This document shows, in pieces, positions 39,711-52,016 of a DNA stretch of 64,000 nt. The stretch is from Rhynochetos jubatus (lineage: Eukaryota > Chordata > Aves > Eurypygiformes > Rhynochetidae). The stretch is taken from NCBI GenBank assembly GCA_027574665.1, contig CM050659.1:21119001-21183000 (forward strand). The letters run 5' to 3'. Numbering within the stretch: position 1 is the stretch's first letter; the number at the start of each line of letters is the position of its first letter. A program made the translations under genes and the position numbers. The notes under the pieces are model-generated. The model was not told the DNA's origin. It saw only the letters and a program-made list of their open reading frames with translations, and searched no databases.

Positions 39711-41480
39711 GCCACTTGGCAGAAGTGCTTCCAGATCCTTGCGTGAAACGTCAGCTGTTCTTTGTAAATGGCCTTTCAGAGAAAGGCAGCCCCGAGAAAA
39801 GAGCCATAGAGATTGCACACAGCCTGTGTGCAGCAATAAAGACTGGAGGGACAATCTGACAGAGAGCTCAGCCAAACTGAAAATACATCAGGCCTCTCCC
39901 CAGCGGCAATGGGCTGGCTGCAAGGAAGCCTCCAGTATATGCAAATTAGCAAATGAAAACGGAAAGGGGAAAGTTAGGAAAAGACATACACACCCACAAT
40001 CCATTCTAACAATCATTATTATTGATTTTGCTGCTGTCTTTAAGGGAGGCATCTATTACAGGAACCAATACTTAATGAAATTAGAAAGCAACACATATGC
40101 TTTCCCATAAACACACTGTAGACAACTGCCCATCACTGTCCATTTGTTACAACTCTCTAGTTCCAACCACAATCTGGAAATTCCATTTCAACATCGACAT
40201 TGCTCTTGAGCAAATATGGGGGGGGGAGGGGGGGGCGGGAGGAGAGTTCTACTATTCTGCTTATTCCCTTCCTGGTCACATCAGATTGGTTTTCACCAGC
40301 TGCACTGAGTAGAAACATCCTGCTCCCACTAAGAAGCATTACTTGCACAGCTACTAACAAGCACTAGTCAGTAGCTCAGTGGAGAAATCAGAACCACACA
40401 ACAGAAAAGATTATTCCAGTCTTCATGCTCACCTGTCACGCCCTTGCTCGTACACTGTTAATTTGATAAAGCGCTTAAAAATCAAATGCTACTCAGTTTT
40501 AAAATTGTAGTTCTACCCATCAGCCTCCTTGAGCTAGAAATTTCTCCATATATTTAAACAAAACAGATGTAAATCACAGAACTGATTATACAGGACATAA
40601 AAGCTTTTTTCTGAAAAAAGCCCCCAGATTTTCAATGGTTTTCCTCATGTCTCGAAAGAGGCTGTAAACAACATTTTGCAAACTTGCATTTTTTTTCCCC
40701 TGTTATTTATGGATTAATGCAAAACACGGGCAGAAGTTGTTCCTTTCCAGATAATGTTGTGGAGCTCATTATTGGACTCCTAAACCTGCAAATCACTTGC
40801 CATGACTAACTGAGAAAGGAACTGGACTGTATCAACCTGGACTCTTCCGCGAAGGCTTTTAGCTACATCTCACCCAAAGTACCTGCACACTTCAGACATA
40901 ACAAAATTTTCAGCTTCAGTTATTACACAGTTAAACAATATAGCTGCCCCCAAAACCACCAGAGAGCGTTTCTCATCAGCTCCACGTACCAGGTAGAAGA
41001 CCAAAATGCAAAAGCATTTCATTTGATTTACTCCAGGATCAGGCTCCTGGGGCTTTTCAGGTTAAAGAGGTGATTTCTGAAGTTCTGTTTGTATATAATA
41101 GAAAATTGCTGCACTTTAGTGTAATTCTTGCTTCTCTAAAGTACAATGTCACTAACACAGGGCTGGTACTAACATGAAAGTCAGGCTGTAGCACAGATCC
41201 ATCAAGCACTACAGTATACTCCAGCTTAAACACCATTATGGAAAACCTCTAAGAAATTTCATAAAACATAATAGGCTTTTTAAAACCAATGTTTTAGAGC
41301 AAGAATATTTTTCTATTAACTAGTACTATACAGTTCAAAAATTTCAAAGCAATCTCAAACTCTATTAAATTCTATGAGCTTTCAGAATCACTTCCATAAA
41401 ACCATGTTTGGACCCAGAGTCAGCCAAAATCTTACTCAACTACCTGAGTTTAAACATATGACTTGTACCATCCCAGTTCC
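39711..41480. other. Unique non-coding DNA, no gene seen
   Basis: Apart from the G-run block I see no gene, RNA or known transposon. Open frames reach 123 codons at 39739-40110 but have no recognisable product. Confidence 0.6.
40218..40239 (+). repeat. Strong G-run block, quadruplex-prone
   Basis: G9, A, G8, C, GGG in 22 bases, the most G-rich spot in the window. It fits a G-quadruplex motif on the plus strand. Its flanks are ordinary AT-leaning sequence, and it has no CpG island or gene around it. Confidence 0.9.
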
Positions 41481-41484
41481 ACAG

Positions 41485-41545
41485 GACACTTGAGCACACG
41501 CTTGAGCTTAATTTTAAGCACACGCTTAAGGCTCACTTGTGCCAA
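41485..41545. repeat. Palindromic mini-element, copy 1
   Basis: A near-palindrome GCTTAATTTTAAGC (41506-41519) is flanked by the 13-base direct repeat gcacacgcttgag (41494-41506) and gcacacgcttaag (41518-41530), period 24. The same motif vocabulary (gcacatgcttaa / ttaagcacatgc) occurs in an old palindromic, MITE-like element I recall from reptile and bird genomes, and in the copy near 57.2 kb. The ends are not clear, so only the core is marked. Confidence 0.4.
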
Positions 41546-44500
41546 CGCAGTGAGACCTGTGAGCTCTTTGGCAATAGGTCCTTTTCTTTCAAAGCACATG
41601 GACTATACTTATACTAACACAGCAATCCAGTCACACTGCTCCCTCGAAAAAGAAAATGAAAATACTCATAGGTGCTGTGTGGAAGATGCTGTGAACCCTA
41701 CAGAGGCTGCTTTAGGTCCCAGATCAGAACCTGGCTAGAACTGCCACAGAGGGTGGATTAGTGCCAGACCAGGCACGGGATGGCTGCTCTCTCCTGCTGC
41801 CCAGCACCGTCTCCCTGAGCCTTGGCACTGTTGTGCTCCCATTCCCCTTACTGAGCTACTCACACTGTAGCTGCATCGAGAATAGACGAGCCACAGCAAT
41901 AAAAATGAATCTGAGTTTAGGAGCAAATAGTATAGCTCCTAACATTCGGAAGCATTAATACTTTGGATTTTATTTCATCCCTTCGCAACAGCAGTCTCTG
42001 CCTTGAATAGCTTCATAGCGCAAAACTTTGTTTAAACTGCCCCCAAATTAGCAAGCAATCCAGGTCATGGATTCACCCATTCCATAGCACGCTGGGTTAT
42101 CACAGCTGGGACTGCAAAACTGGGCTCCTCTGCACATGCCATTTTATAATTTAGGAAAGCGGGAGGTAGGAAGTGGAGCTATACACATCCATATTCCAGC
42201 TCTGCACTCAAGCAGAACAAGCTCGAAACAAGGATGCCAGTAGTCCCTGCGCAACATCCTAATAACGTGTGCGCTTCCATAAGTTCTAAATCACCGCAGT
42301 CGCGATGACATCAGTGCCACTGAATACATCGTGCTCTGTCACACTGTTGTTAGCTTTCTTCTCTCAGCAGCTCAACTTATTTGTGTGCTTCTGTGAAAAA
42401 CTCCAGCATGTCCTGGGCAGCAGGACAGAGTGAAGAAAGCCGTTAGCAAATCAATCCTAAAGTGATTTATTTCCAAGTGGCAGATATCAAGCAGGCAGCA
42501 TATATTTATCATTTGGACAAGGCCTTAATAAAGATAAATTCAGAGTGTAAGTCTCCCTAAGAAACAGCTTCAGCTGCAGACACATGCCAAAGCTCACTCT
42601 GCTGGTTAATTAGACACACATGCTTCACCTGGGTTTTAACAGGGATGATGTTTGTTTTCAGTTATGAATATTACCAACCAGTTCTCTAAAACTAGAGGTT
42701 GTCCAGGCCAAATAACACGAAACCCTTTTGAGATGTTCTTTTCCAACACCAATAATCAATAGATGGTAGAAATCGAAACATACTCCCTAAGACAATAATT
42801 AACCTATTTATTACCTGAATAAAGACGTTTTTAAATCTTGATAAAATACATGAGCAATACTGCATCCTGTGGAAGACTCAGAATATTACCAATTTAAGAC
42901 AATAAGATCATTGCTTTGGAAGTATTTATTCTCTTCTTTAGATTCTGAACACCATAAAAGGGGGGTGGGGGAGAAGGAAACAGAACACAGTTTCTTTTTG
43001 TGCAAAAATACACTAAGCCTCCTTCTGTCTATGCCTAGATGGCCATCCATCATAAAAATCATCTATTATTTACTGTAATTTAAAATATTTTCTGTGCTGT
43101 ATGGTGTACTTTCCTAGTTTCTTTGAGACTAACCTAGAGCCAACCCCATCTTCTTGCACAGATGATCTTTATTTCAAGTCACTGGGAGCTTCGGGAGCAC
43201 ATGGTTTGCAGAAATGAGGCTGAGCTATCTAAAGGGATTTAGATACACATGTTCCATCAAAACAAATGAAAAGCAAGCCTCCTGTGTGCCTTGAAAATCT
43301 CAATTACTGTTCTGAACTTAATTCAGTGATAAAAGCTCCCTTTGTTCATGTGCTCGATAGTATTTTACCTGTTCCTTTATGCAGAGCTGCCATACAATCG
43401 TGTGCCCTGTGACTACACCTATTAGCTTTGTAAAATTCAACCACAACAAACCTGAGGTTAACATCAAATTCCACCCATAAATAACTCTCTACTACCAACC
43501 GACCACCCACCACTCAAATGCAAAGAGAAACACTTCAAAAAACCTGGAAGGAAATGTCTGAGCTGTGAGTTCTCACTGACTCCTGAACCCACAGTAGGCA
43601 AAAATCTGCCTTAATATCTATTCTCTCAACAGCAGCGTTAGAAGAGCCTCTCTAGAGAAAGAATCTGCAAAAGCAAGGATGCCAGCTCACTGCAAAGGGG
43701 CACAGACATAACCTACACCCCTCTCCCATTCACTCACAGTTCCTACAAGTATCAACATGGTTGCCCAAATGAAAAGCAGAGCCACACTGGACCAGGAACA
43801 TACTATCTGGAGAGCCATCATCCTGATGTGTAGGACAGATCCACCTTCCACATAAACTGCAAGCCACACTGACATCAGATAAGACTTCTTAGAGAGGTTT
43901 GCAAATATATTTTAGAACAGCTTCTAATGAAAAAGAAGCTTCTTGCTGGGGTCTCTGTCCTTGTGCACTTCCACAATCATCTTTTCAACTGAGAAATCCC
44001 TGAAGCAAGCCACACAAGGGCTACCAATAAGTGTTCTTTGCACCAAGAGCCCAAAATCCTTTTTAACATGATGCGTTTCAGGCAGGTTATGCAGATAAAC
44101 AGTCCTTCTCCTAGGTGACTGCCTAGAGACTCCCCCCAGCCCCAAGAAATCTATGTTCTCCTAAACCTTTTAGTGCATCTCAAAGTATGACAAGTGATAA
44201 TGGCTCTTATCAATCTTGTGTTGTGGCACATCTCTTTCCTTAACAAAGGAGACAGAAGAGACCAAGCAAATCTCAGAGGGAAGTGGCTCTGTGTAAGGCT
44301 AAAACACAAAGCTTAATACTCTCATGGGAAAGGGGAGAGAAAGGAAAACACAAAGGATGAGCTTCCCTGCAAGGTAACAGAAAAAGAATCTAACAATTCT
44401 CCATTTTTCATATTACCACAAAGCTCATATAGGTACATAAAAAACAACCCAGCCCATCCTGTTACCTGTGTGTCGCCCATTAGGTTCACCAAGCTTCCAC

Positions 44501-45700
44501 AGCAGAAAGAGCTGCTAGAGTGTAAAGGAGCTGCCTGAAGTCTGGGTGGAATTTGACTGAGGACCTTCACCTGATTGGCCATGCAAGGAATACAGCTGAA
44601 ATACATTACCATGATGGGCAATTTGCAATTTTGAATGATCAGATATCACCTGACAGCTGTTTAGCTTTCCTTGACACACCTGTGTCAGACGAGCCTGGTA
44701 ACGCAGGTTAGCTAACAAGCTAAACGTCTCAGGGTAGGACACTAGTGAAGAGGTATTTTTACAAGACCCTTTTTATTTTTCTCCATTTTTTAAATAAACA
44801 CATGTTAACAGGGCAACACTGAAACTCTGTGGCCTTTATCTCAATCTGGCATTTTTAGAAATATTGTTGTCCCCACTAGGCAAGTTGCGGAATGTCAGCG
44901 GTGAGATGGATCAAGAACCGTAATGCTTTATAAAGACAAATTGTTTTTAAAGTCAGCTTTTGCTAAGTTTTACAAAACCGTTCTCCCTCTTACTAAGGCT
45001 GTATCTTAAAATGGTAATCACCACCTGGCAGACTGCATCAACACTTAGAAAACCAGCAAAATGAGGCTGCACTTTACATTCAGGCAGCACATCAGTAGGA
45101 AAGAAACGCATCCATGTGCTAATGTAGGCAGACACATGGAAAGAGAAAGACGGGAAGTGGTTTAGAGGGCATTATATAATAATTGTTGGCAAGAGTTGGC
45201 TTTTTAACAGCAATGGCTTTAGAAATTGGGCAGCAACCCATCAGCCTGCAGGTGCTGAGCAGAATAAATTGCTTATCTGTTCCTGCTGTTTATTCTCAGG
45301 AGAAATGCTGCATCCTGTCATTCAACTTGCTGATCTCTTCAGACAGGTTTCACCAATGACAGAATTTTAGTGCCAGAAGTATTGGTTTACTAATAAGGAA
45401 ACATGGCTCCTCTGAATTGGTATTTCTATATGTTGAGCACATCGGGATACCCTTGGGTAGTCACAAGTAGCAACCATTTTCTAATTAATTAATCCACACA
45501 TCTCCTCTTTCGGCTACATCTGTATACATCAGTACTGACATCAAATTGTCTGTTAACTTCATCAGAAGTATTTCCTTTCCCTGAATTTCCCAGGGGCTGT
45601 ATCAATACCTGCTTCCCTAAATAAAAGTGGCAGGCGGATGTAAAGTGAGTATCAACTGACTCCCCTGTTCAGCATATCTCCAGTGCAGCCAACAGTTCAA
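41546..45700. other. Unique non-coding DNA, no gene seen
   Basis: No exon, RNA gene or known repeat recognised. Enhancer-like texture (complex sequence with TAAT and SOX/TCF-like cores, no open frame) appears at about 42420-42700 and 43220-43470. Open frames are short. Confidence 0.55.
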
Positions 45701-45712
45701 AATGGCTATTAA

Positions 45713-45905
45713 AAGGTCAGAGATCCTTCCAACTGACAAGGCACCAAGTCCAGGTGACACTCATCCAGAAGTGCTAATGGAAATGGAGACAGAAATTGGA
45801 AAACCTGTAGGAGACATTTTGACAAGCTCAGCTGAGTAAAGATCCCTGCAGGCAGGCAAAGGACTAACATAAACCAGTATTTTAAAAAGACCTAAAAACA
45901 AACAG
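45713..45905 (+). mobile_element. Ancient CR1-type LINE fragment (reverse transcriptase)
   Basis: Translation around 45738 gives KAPSPGDTHPEVLMEME, which lines up with the CR1 reverse-transcriptase segment KSxGPDGIHPRVLKELA; after a stop at 45837-45839 a second frame gives an IPAGRQRTNI...YFKKT piece matching the following VPEDWRKANITPxFKKGKK region. So residues upstream of the catalytic box are recognisable in the right order, with a stop and a frame change between. The fragment is heavily diverged and belongs to an old CR1 (chicken-repeat-1) lineage, not a recently active one. It covers under 200 bp of an element several kb long. Confidence 0.65.
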
Positions 45906-48900
45906 GGAAACACACAGATACAGATACAAACATTTACAGAACAGTATTCAGGAGTATTTTGAGAATTATTTTCATGGTTCAGGACTTTTAAAAGTCAGAA
46001 TTCTTCAATTTGATAATGCAAGCTGGTGATACGGTTTCAAGAAAATGCACGTCTCCCTTCTTTTGCTACCTCCATATTCTTTACAACTATGGTTTTGCTT
46101 TCTTAGTGGAAGAAAAATCCAGTTAGAGGGATGACATTTAATGAAAAGGGGCTGAAAGGGAATTCTGACAGCATCAGATGTCAAGAGTTGATGCCATTCC
46201 TTATATATTACTGTATTCAGAAAATCCTACAAGTACTCAGTTGAAGAAAATTCCCTGACTTAAAATCAATACCAAACTAAAGTCCTTTATCCTGTCAGTA
46301 ATTGCTGTTTGCATGCAAAGCTACTGCATATGCCTTCACTGGGAGAGAAACTAGTAAGAGTTTCCTTATATCGGCAGAAAAACAAAGAACTTGGATGTCT
46401 GCTCTTCGCGCTTGTGCGCAGGAGTGGACTGGGAGGAGGTGGTAATAGCCACAGATCTTCCACCTGAACCTGGAGAGCCATGAAAGTCCTGTAAAACAGC
46501 ACAGTTTCTTCAGTAAGCCGCAAATCTCTAGATCACAACTGCCTGCATAAATTGTGTCAACCCATTGCCATGTAATTCCTTATATATGTGCCCCTTCCTG
46601 AGAGGGGATGCACTGTTATCTTAGGGGGGACACCGAGGTGTCAGAACTAGAGGTCAGAATGGAAATCATCACAAATACCTATTTAAGGACGAGTTCTTCT
46701 GACAAAAGCTGATCCGATTGAAGCAAAGAGGTGCTTCTCTGACCTGCCCAGACTGCACGAATTTGGAAAAGCTGGTCAGAAAGTATAGTTATTTACTCAA
46801 CCCTGTACCACTTAGGTCATGTTGGTTTGAGGATAGGAGTCTTTTCAGAAAACTGCAAAAATATCCAAGTTTCCAATTCTTGCTTCTTAGATGCCTCAAC
46901 TTTTTCCTGTGAATATGTCAGTCTCCATGCACTGAGCCCTGTGGCACACCGGTGGGGGTACGTGCGTGCACAGCATCCCCCTCCAAAGGACAGAATCCCA
47001 CGCTGGTGAGGACATTAAGGTTCTAAGCAGCGTCGGGGTGATTAGCTGGAATATAGCTCCATGGCCTCTCTTCCCTTCTGGGATCCCCCCATCAGAGAGC
47101 TGGTCAGTGGGGCACAAACCTGCTGAATTAGGGAAGTGGAGACCCAGCAGAGGGGAACGGCCACACACCTGGCAGGTAGTGCAGCCAGATGTGAGCAGGA
47201 TTTCTTCTACAGTCACAGAGTTCTTTGCATCCCTCTTTCCTCATGAGTCACTGTGCGATGGAAAAAACAGGAAAAAAAATGTTGCCTAGAGAATGTCAAG
47301 AGATGTTTGTTCTGTGTCTGTTCTAATAAAGTGGCCAAATTTTCAAGCAGCAAAACTGCAGCATTTTCCAAGCGGATTCACACTTTACCACTTCCTAGCG
47401 GATAGAAGGTGAGCTGTGCCATACTGAAAGGATCTTGGCATAGAAAGGCCATGCTCGTCAAGGTCAATGCATGCACAAGACACTGACTCTTCTTCCCCCT
47501 CACATCTACTTGCTCTTTTTGCAGGAATACTATTCCTTCTTGAAAGTACTCAGGCCACCCAACACGGATTCCTTCCCTAACCCCTCCTGCTCTTCCTGAT
47601 TCCTACCCCAACCCTTCCTGCTCTTCCTTTGAAACCGATTTTAGTTTAATTGTCAGACAGTTAAAATAAAAAGCACTGATTTCTACAGATCACATCTATT
47701 CCCAAACTTCATGTGATGTTTGCACTCTCTGTTGAAACTGTAATCTATCCTCTACAACATTTTCATCTGAGCTGTACGGTTTGTTGGCTTTGCAGTTGGA
47801 CAGATTGTAGGGGGTATCTGATCACCTCTGTTTGAAAGATCAGTTCTACCTTTTGTTCCCCTGGGGCTGCAGGGCCATTTTAAGCTATATTTTCTAGCCA
47901 GCTGGTCCATAGCTTCTGCAGAAGCATGCAATTTCCACCAGCACCTTTAATGCCAATGTTGTTTAATCCCTTCCTGAAATGCAATGAAAGGGACTTCAGA
48001 AGCAAGTGAAAGTACCTGGATGAATAAAGAAGGAGAATATCCCAATGTCAAAGCCAGAATTAGTTAGTGTGCCTGCATGCATGTTGTTTTATTATAGTCC
48101 TGACTATTAAAAATGGGCCAGTGCACCGCACTGGTGGAATCAGAGCTTCAGAACCTCATGAGCTCTCTCAGTGAATTAAAATCATGCAATCCCTAGTGCT
48201 AAATAACTTCGTGCTGATGTGCTCTGAAAATGCAGAGACAGTCCCTGCTCCTCGCTCAGCCTGTTTATCACCTAAAGTGGGACGGTATGAAAAGTACCTT
48301 TTGCCTTTGAATCAAATAACAAAGGCAGCGAAGCAATGCCCAAAAAAAAGCTAGGGCGCCACGGGAAAGCAGTTAGGTCTGTGGTCCCCCACGCTCACTG
48401 ACTGACCGCTGGCATTCAGGTTGGAGTTACGTCTGGTTTGTTTGGGGGGGGTTTCCCCTCTGCTTGGTAGAACACAATTACATGCTATAATATTATGCTC
48501 TGATGCTCAAGCAGGCAACCTACAGCCACCAGATACTCAAGAACTTGAGAAATCCCCAGAGGGAAGCTGGGGTTTGAATCCAGCCCATCTAAATACCCAC
48601 TGTCACCGCTTACTCTTTCCTCAGCAGTAAGGCCCTGGGACTCTACAAGGTTTGGAAAGCTCTCCTCTTCTTGACCTGATTTAGTATGAGCCTAAGTTAG
48701 AAATAGCTCCTTGGATGTCAGTAGTAATTCCTTGTAGTCCTGTCTGTTATATAATAAACACCCTGTGTGCAAAACAAGTACGAAACACTTCCAGGAAAAA
48801 TTCTGCTCTCTGTCAGAGCAAGATGGCATTTCACACTCACTCACAACTGCCTGGTGCATCGGGCTGTAAAGAACCAGTCCCCCAAGGGGCAAAACCACGA

Positions 48901-50470
48901 AGAGGGCAATACCAAGCTGGTCATTATTTTGCATTCAACTCCCTGAACTCCACAGCTTAAGAAAAACATTACATTTTTGCCATTAGATGTTACAGCAACA
49001 ATTGAAGCTACTGAACCCTTCCCTTGAAGACACACGAAGTTTGATTTTGATAAACACCTTTTCCAAGCCCCACTGAAACCAGAAAGAACTGCATCAACAG
49101 ATGACCCCCACAGCATCCATATGAACCAGTGCACTGTCCACACAGACATCCCTGCTCTGCCTCCCCAATAGTCTAAGCCTGATGCATGTGAGAAGTAGAG
49201 ATCGAGATCGAGGCTACGGCACATATGCAGATGAAGTGAGCGGAGGCTAACTGAGCCTTGTTATTTACATTCCCCATGTTGTACTGCTTTTTTATTAAAT
49301 TCACATTAAGGAATGTGAGACAACAAAGCTGAACAGGGGAAGAAGAAAAATCAAAATCAGAGCCTGTTGTTTACCCAGCAGTTGTCACCAGACTAGGTGT
49401 TTCCTAGAGGAATTGGCAACCTGTTGCGGACCTTGGTCTGATGGGGCAGTGGCTGCCACCCCACAGCTCTGCCCTACCCTTGCCCCATTAACTCTGGATC
49501 TCCTCATCCACATCGGTCCTTTGCACACAAGTGTCAGTCTCAGTTCTGCCCCAGCACCAATTTTATCCATTCCTCACATCTTGCCAGCTCCACCCCGGCT
49601 CCGCTCAGCCCTCGCTGTCCTGCTGAAGCAGGGTAGCCTGCGCCAGGAGAGCTGGGTGAGAACCGCAGCCAGTTCCTGCCCAGGTGCTTCCACGGCAGGC
49701 AGAGAGGGGGACACGGACCCAGGGAACTCGCTGGTGTGCTGAGTGAGTGCTGAACCTTCCTGACAAGTTCACATCCCCAAATGGACATCTTTTTTTTTTA
49801 ATTACTCTTGAATTTCCCATGGCTGGAGTGGTAAGGCATTAATGGCAGTTGTTTAATTAATTAATACTCCAAGGAAGCAGAAGACCTGCCGTGCTCAGAA
49901 CTGCACTTAGATGTGTTGACCCCAGTGCAGCCAGGCAGAGCCGAGCAGGAGTCCAGCGGACTTCACACAGGCTGTTTCAAACGCAGCTGAGCTCAGGGAA
50001 GTGGCAGTCACGTAGGGCTACCGGCAGCTGCTTAGTGCACATTTCCTTACACGTGCCAGTCAGATCAATATTCACAACTAGACTTTTGACAATGCTGATT
50101 TAAACCTGTGTCATGGATTTAAAGAACCTGTAAGACCTTTCTAAAGAAGAGAAACCCCCATGGCCTCCCCAGAAATAATCTTTATCAAAGTTATGTAAGG
50201 GCAGGCATGTACACCAACAAATCTATCTAGTAACTACTTCTGTGTTGTGCACTGTATTTGGAAAACTCTGAGGAATGCAAGTAGCACCAACATTGAATAA
50301 CAAATATAACAGTAGCTCTACAGCAGCCGCTCTTGTTAGCTGTCAGGAAGGTAGAGATGAGCAATGCTGCCCAACAAAATATGGGGTAATGCTGTCCAAA
50401 GGGAGCATTGCTCCATCCTGTTCCTGCAGCACGGTTTTGAACAATTCTTTACTGCAGTGACACAATGCCG
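45906..50470. other. Unique non-coding DNA, no gene seen
   Basis: Contains the 31-bp tandem pair at 47567-47628, a G8 run at 48444-48451, an inverted repeat at 48118-48134 (7-base arms, 3-base loop), and an enhancer-like complex stretch at about 47640-48260. Open frames are anonymous and overlap on both strands (46896-47289, 48841-49224, 49385-49820). Confidence 0.55.
47567..47628. repeat. Tandem duplication, 31-bp unit x 2
   Basis: Two adjacent copies of a pyrimidine-rich 31-base unit beginning 'gattcct' and ending 'ctgctcttcct' differ at three positions by hand alignment. This is a simple local duplication. Confidence 0.85.
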
Positions 50471-50489
50471 CTATGAAGTGGTGCTTCAC

Positions 50490-50600
50490 TCAATTAAGTC
50501 GAAACTGAAACTACCATGCATATTAATGAGCACCCTAATGAGCATTAATTTTTGATGTTCCTCGTTAACAAGCATTATAAACTATGACAAATTTCTGTTT
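50490..50600. promoter_or_regulatory. Candidate enhancer with paired homeodomain sites
   Basis: The motif TAATGAGCA occurs twice in direct orientation, 12 bases apart (50524-50532 and 50536-50544), and ATTAAT cores flank both. Twelve bases is slightly more than one helical turn, so the two sites would face a similar side of the DNA. The surroundings are complex, non-repetitive and without an open frame. Homeodomain or LIM-homeodomain factors are the natural readers, but this is inference. Confidence 0.25.
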
Positions 50601-50987
50601 GACTGAATGCCAAAATTTGGATGAGTGGTGGTTTAAAACTGTAAATCTGAATGCTTCCTCAGGGGATTAGAATGCTACACATAAATACTCTGACAGCTTG
50701 CAACGTCAAAGAGGAAATATAAATGCCACAACAGGCTATCTTCCACTGCCCTTCTCACGTGTCAGAGGAAAAGCACCTGCATCTTTCAGAGGCAATTTAG
50801 ATTCAAGGAATAAAAACAGAATTAACCAACTCTCAAATGGTAAAAAAAGGATTATTCTGCTCCCATTGAAAGCAGCGAGCATGCTTTGATATTGACAGCA
50901 ATGGATGACGGAGAGGTGCACTGGGCCCTTTGATTTGTGTTTGTGCACACACTTGGACTGCAAGTCTAGTAAACACACAGGTTTTAC

Positions 50988-51175
50988 TGTGCTGGTTTGG
51001 CTGGGGTACAGTTAATTTCTCCACAGTAGCAGCTATGGAGCTGTGGTTTGGATTTGTGCTGGAAACAGTGCTGATAACTCAGGGATGTTTTTGTTACTGC
51101 TGAGCAGTGCTGACACACAGTCAAGACCTTTTCTGCTCCTCACACACACACACACACACAACCAGCAAGTGGTGC
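50988..51175 (+). mobile_element. Avian ERVL-like LTR, 5' part (family A)
   Basis: This fossil begins with the family's 5' edge TGTGCTGGTTTGGCTGGGGT and continues through 'gatttgtgctggaaacagtg' and 'ttactgctgagcagtgctga' to about 'accagcaagtgg', after which the match is lost. It is the complement of the 6.5-kb copy: here the first third of the LTR is kept and the rest is missing. A (CA)10 run lies inside it where the family has a short CA-rich segment. It is diverged, truncated, and has no internal viral sequence attached. Confidence 0.85.
51141..51160 (+). repeat. (CA)10 microsatellite
   Basis: Ten perfect CA units inside the LTR fragment, apparently grown from a CA-rich segment of the LTR. 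It may vary in length between individuals. Confidence 0.95.
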
Positions 51176-51289
51176 TTGACAATAGAAAGTCCTAGGGAAG
51201 TGCCTGTGAGGTACCACCTGGGGGCCTCAGACTGTGCTTGTGGAACAGCCATTACACTTGATTATTCAAGTAAATCAAGGCATCTCCAC

Positions 51290-52016
51290 CTACCTGCGCT
51301 GGGTGCCTGGGTGCTGGCAGTGGGGCTGCAGGGCCCCTCTGAGGGGAGCTGAGGGGCTGCCCCACACCAGAAACAGACAGTTCCAACCGCCCCACCTCAG
51401 GCACAGCTGAGCCCCTTAGCCAGGCTGGTGGTACCTGGGGGAAAGTGGATTTAAGGAAGGGCAAAACGCTGCCAAGCAGTGAGGGGTGAGGGGAATGTGT
51501 GAAAGAGCCCCGGGACGCTGAGGGCTGGGCAGGAGGAGAAGGAGGTGGCTCCAGGCCCCATGCAGAGAGATTCCTCTGTGGCCACACAGGGACCCCAGGG
51601 AGATGGTTTCCTGATGGGACCCACAGCCATGGAGGGCCCATTCTGGAGCAGGGGAACATGTGAGGAGGAAGGAGCAGGCAGAGAGAAGCTATTATGGATA
51701 GACCACGACACCTCATCCTCACCCCCTGCACCACTCAAGGCCAGGGGATGCAGAGGGGTGGGGAATGAATTTGAGCCTGGGAAGAAGCATGGGGTGGGAG
51801 GAAGCTGCTCTAGCTTTCATCTGCTTTCCTCACCATCCAGATCTATTTTTAATTGGCAATAAATCATTTGCCCCAAGTCTGTTTTGCCCATAACAGTAAT
51901 TGATAAGCAAATTCCCTGTCTTTATCAGCATATTTTCTCCCCCTGTCCTGTTGAGGAGAGGGAGTGAGCAAGCAGCTGGGTGGGCGCCCGGCAGCCGGCC
52001 AGTGTCAACCCCCTAC
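51290..52016 (+). mobile_element. Avian ERV LTR, second family (family B), near full length
   Basis: This GC-rich fossil LTR matches from memory a common bird LTR family: 'ctctgaggggagctgaggggctg' near the left end, 'gtggatttaagga' in the promoter region, a middle part with 'attctggagcaggggaac', 'tgaatttgagcctgggaaga', 'ttttaattggcaataaatc' with a polyadenylation-like AATAAA, 'tctgttttgcccataacagt', and the closing 'gaggagagggagtgagcaag' and 'gccggccagtgtcaacccc'. The right end is clear at about 52013-52017; the left end is uncertain and could be up to 60 bases further left. It is a solo LTR, diverged, with no viral internal region next to it. Open frames here, including 160 codons on the minus strand, are by-products of its GC content. 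Confidence 0.7.

Noticed and set aside
48118-48134. 17-base inverted repeat as an RNA hairpin or terminator
   Set aside because: The stem is only seven pairs, no T-run follows, and factor-independent terminators are not expected here.
48555-48600. tRNA-like T-loop 'gggtttgaatcc'
   Set aside because: No acceptor or D-arm sequence is found at the right distance upstream, so it is not a tRNA gene.
51252-51734. 160-codon minus-strand open frame
   Set aside because: It lies wholly within the family-B LTR and reads across its GC-rich sequence; not a gene.
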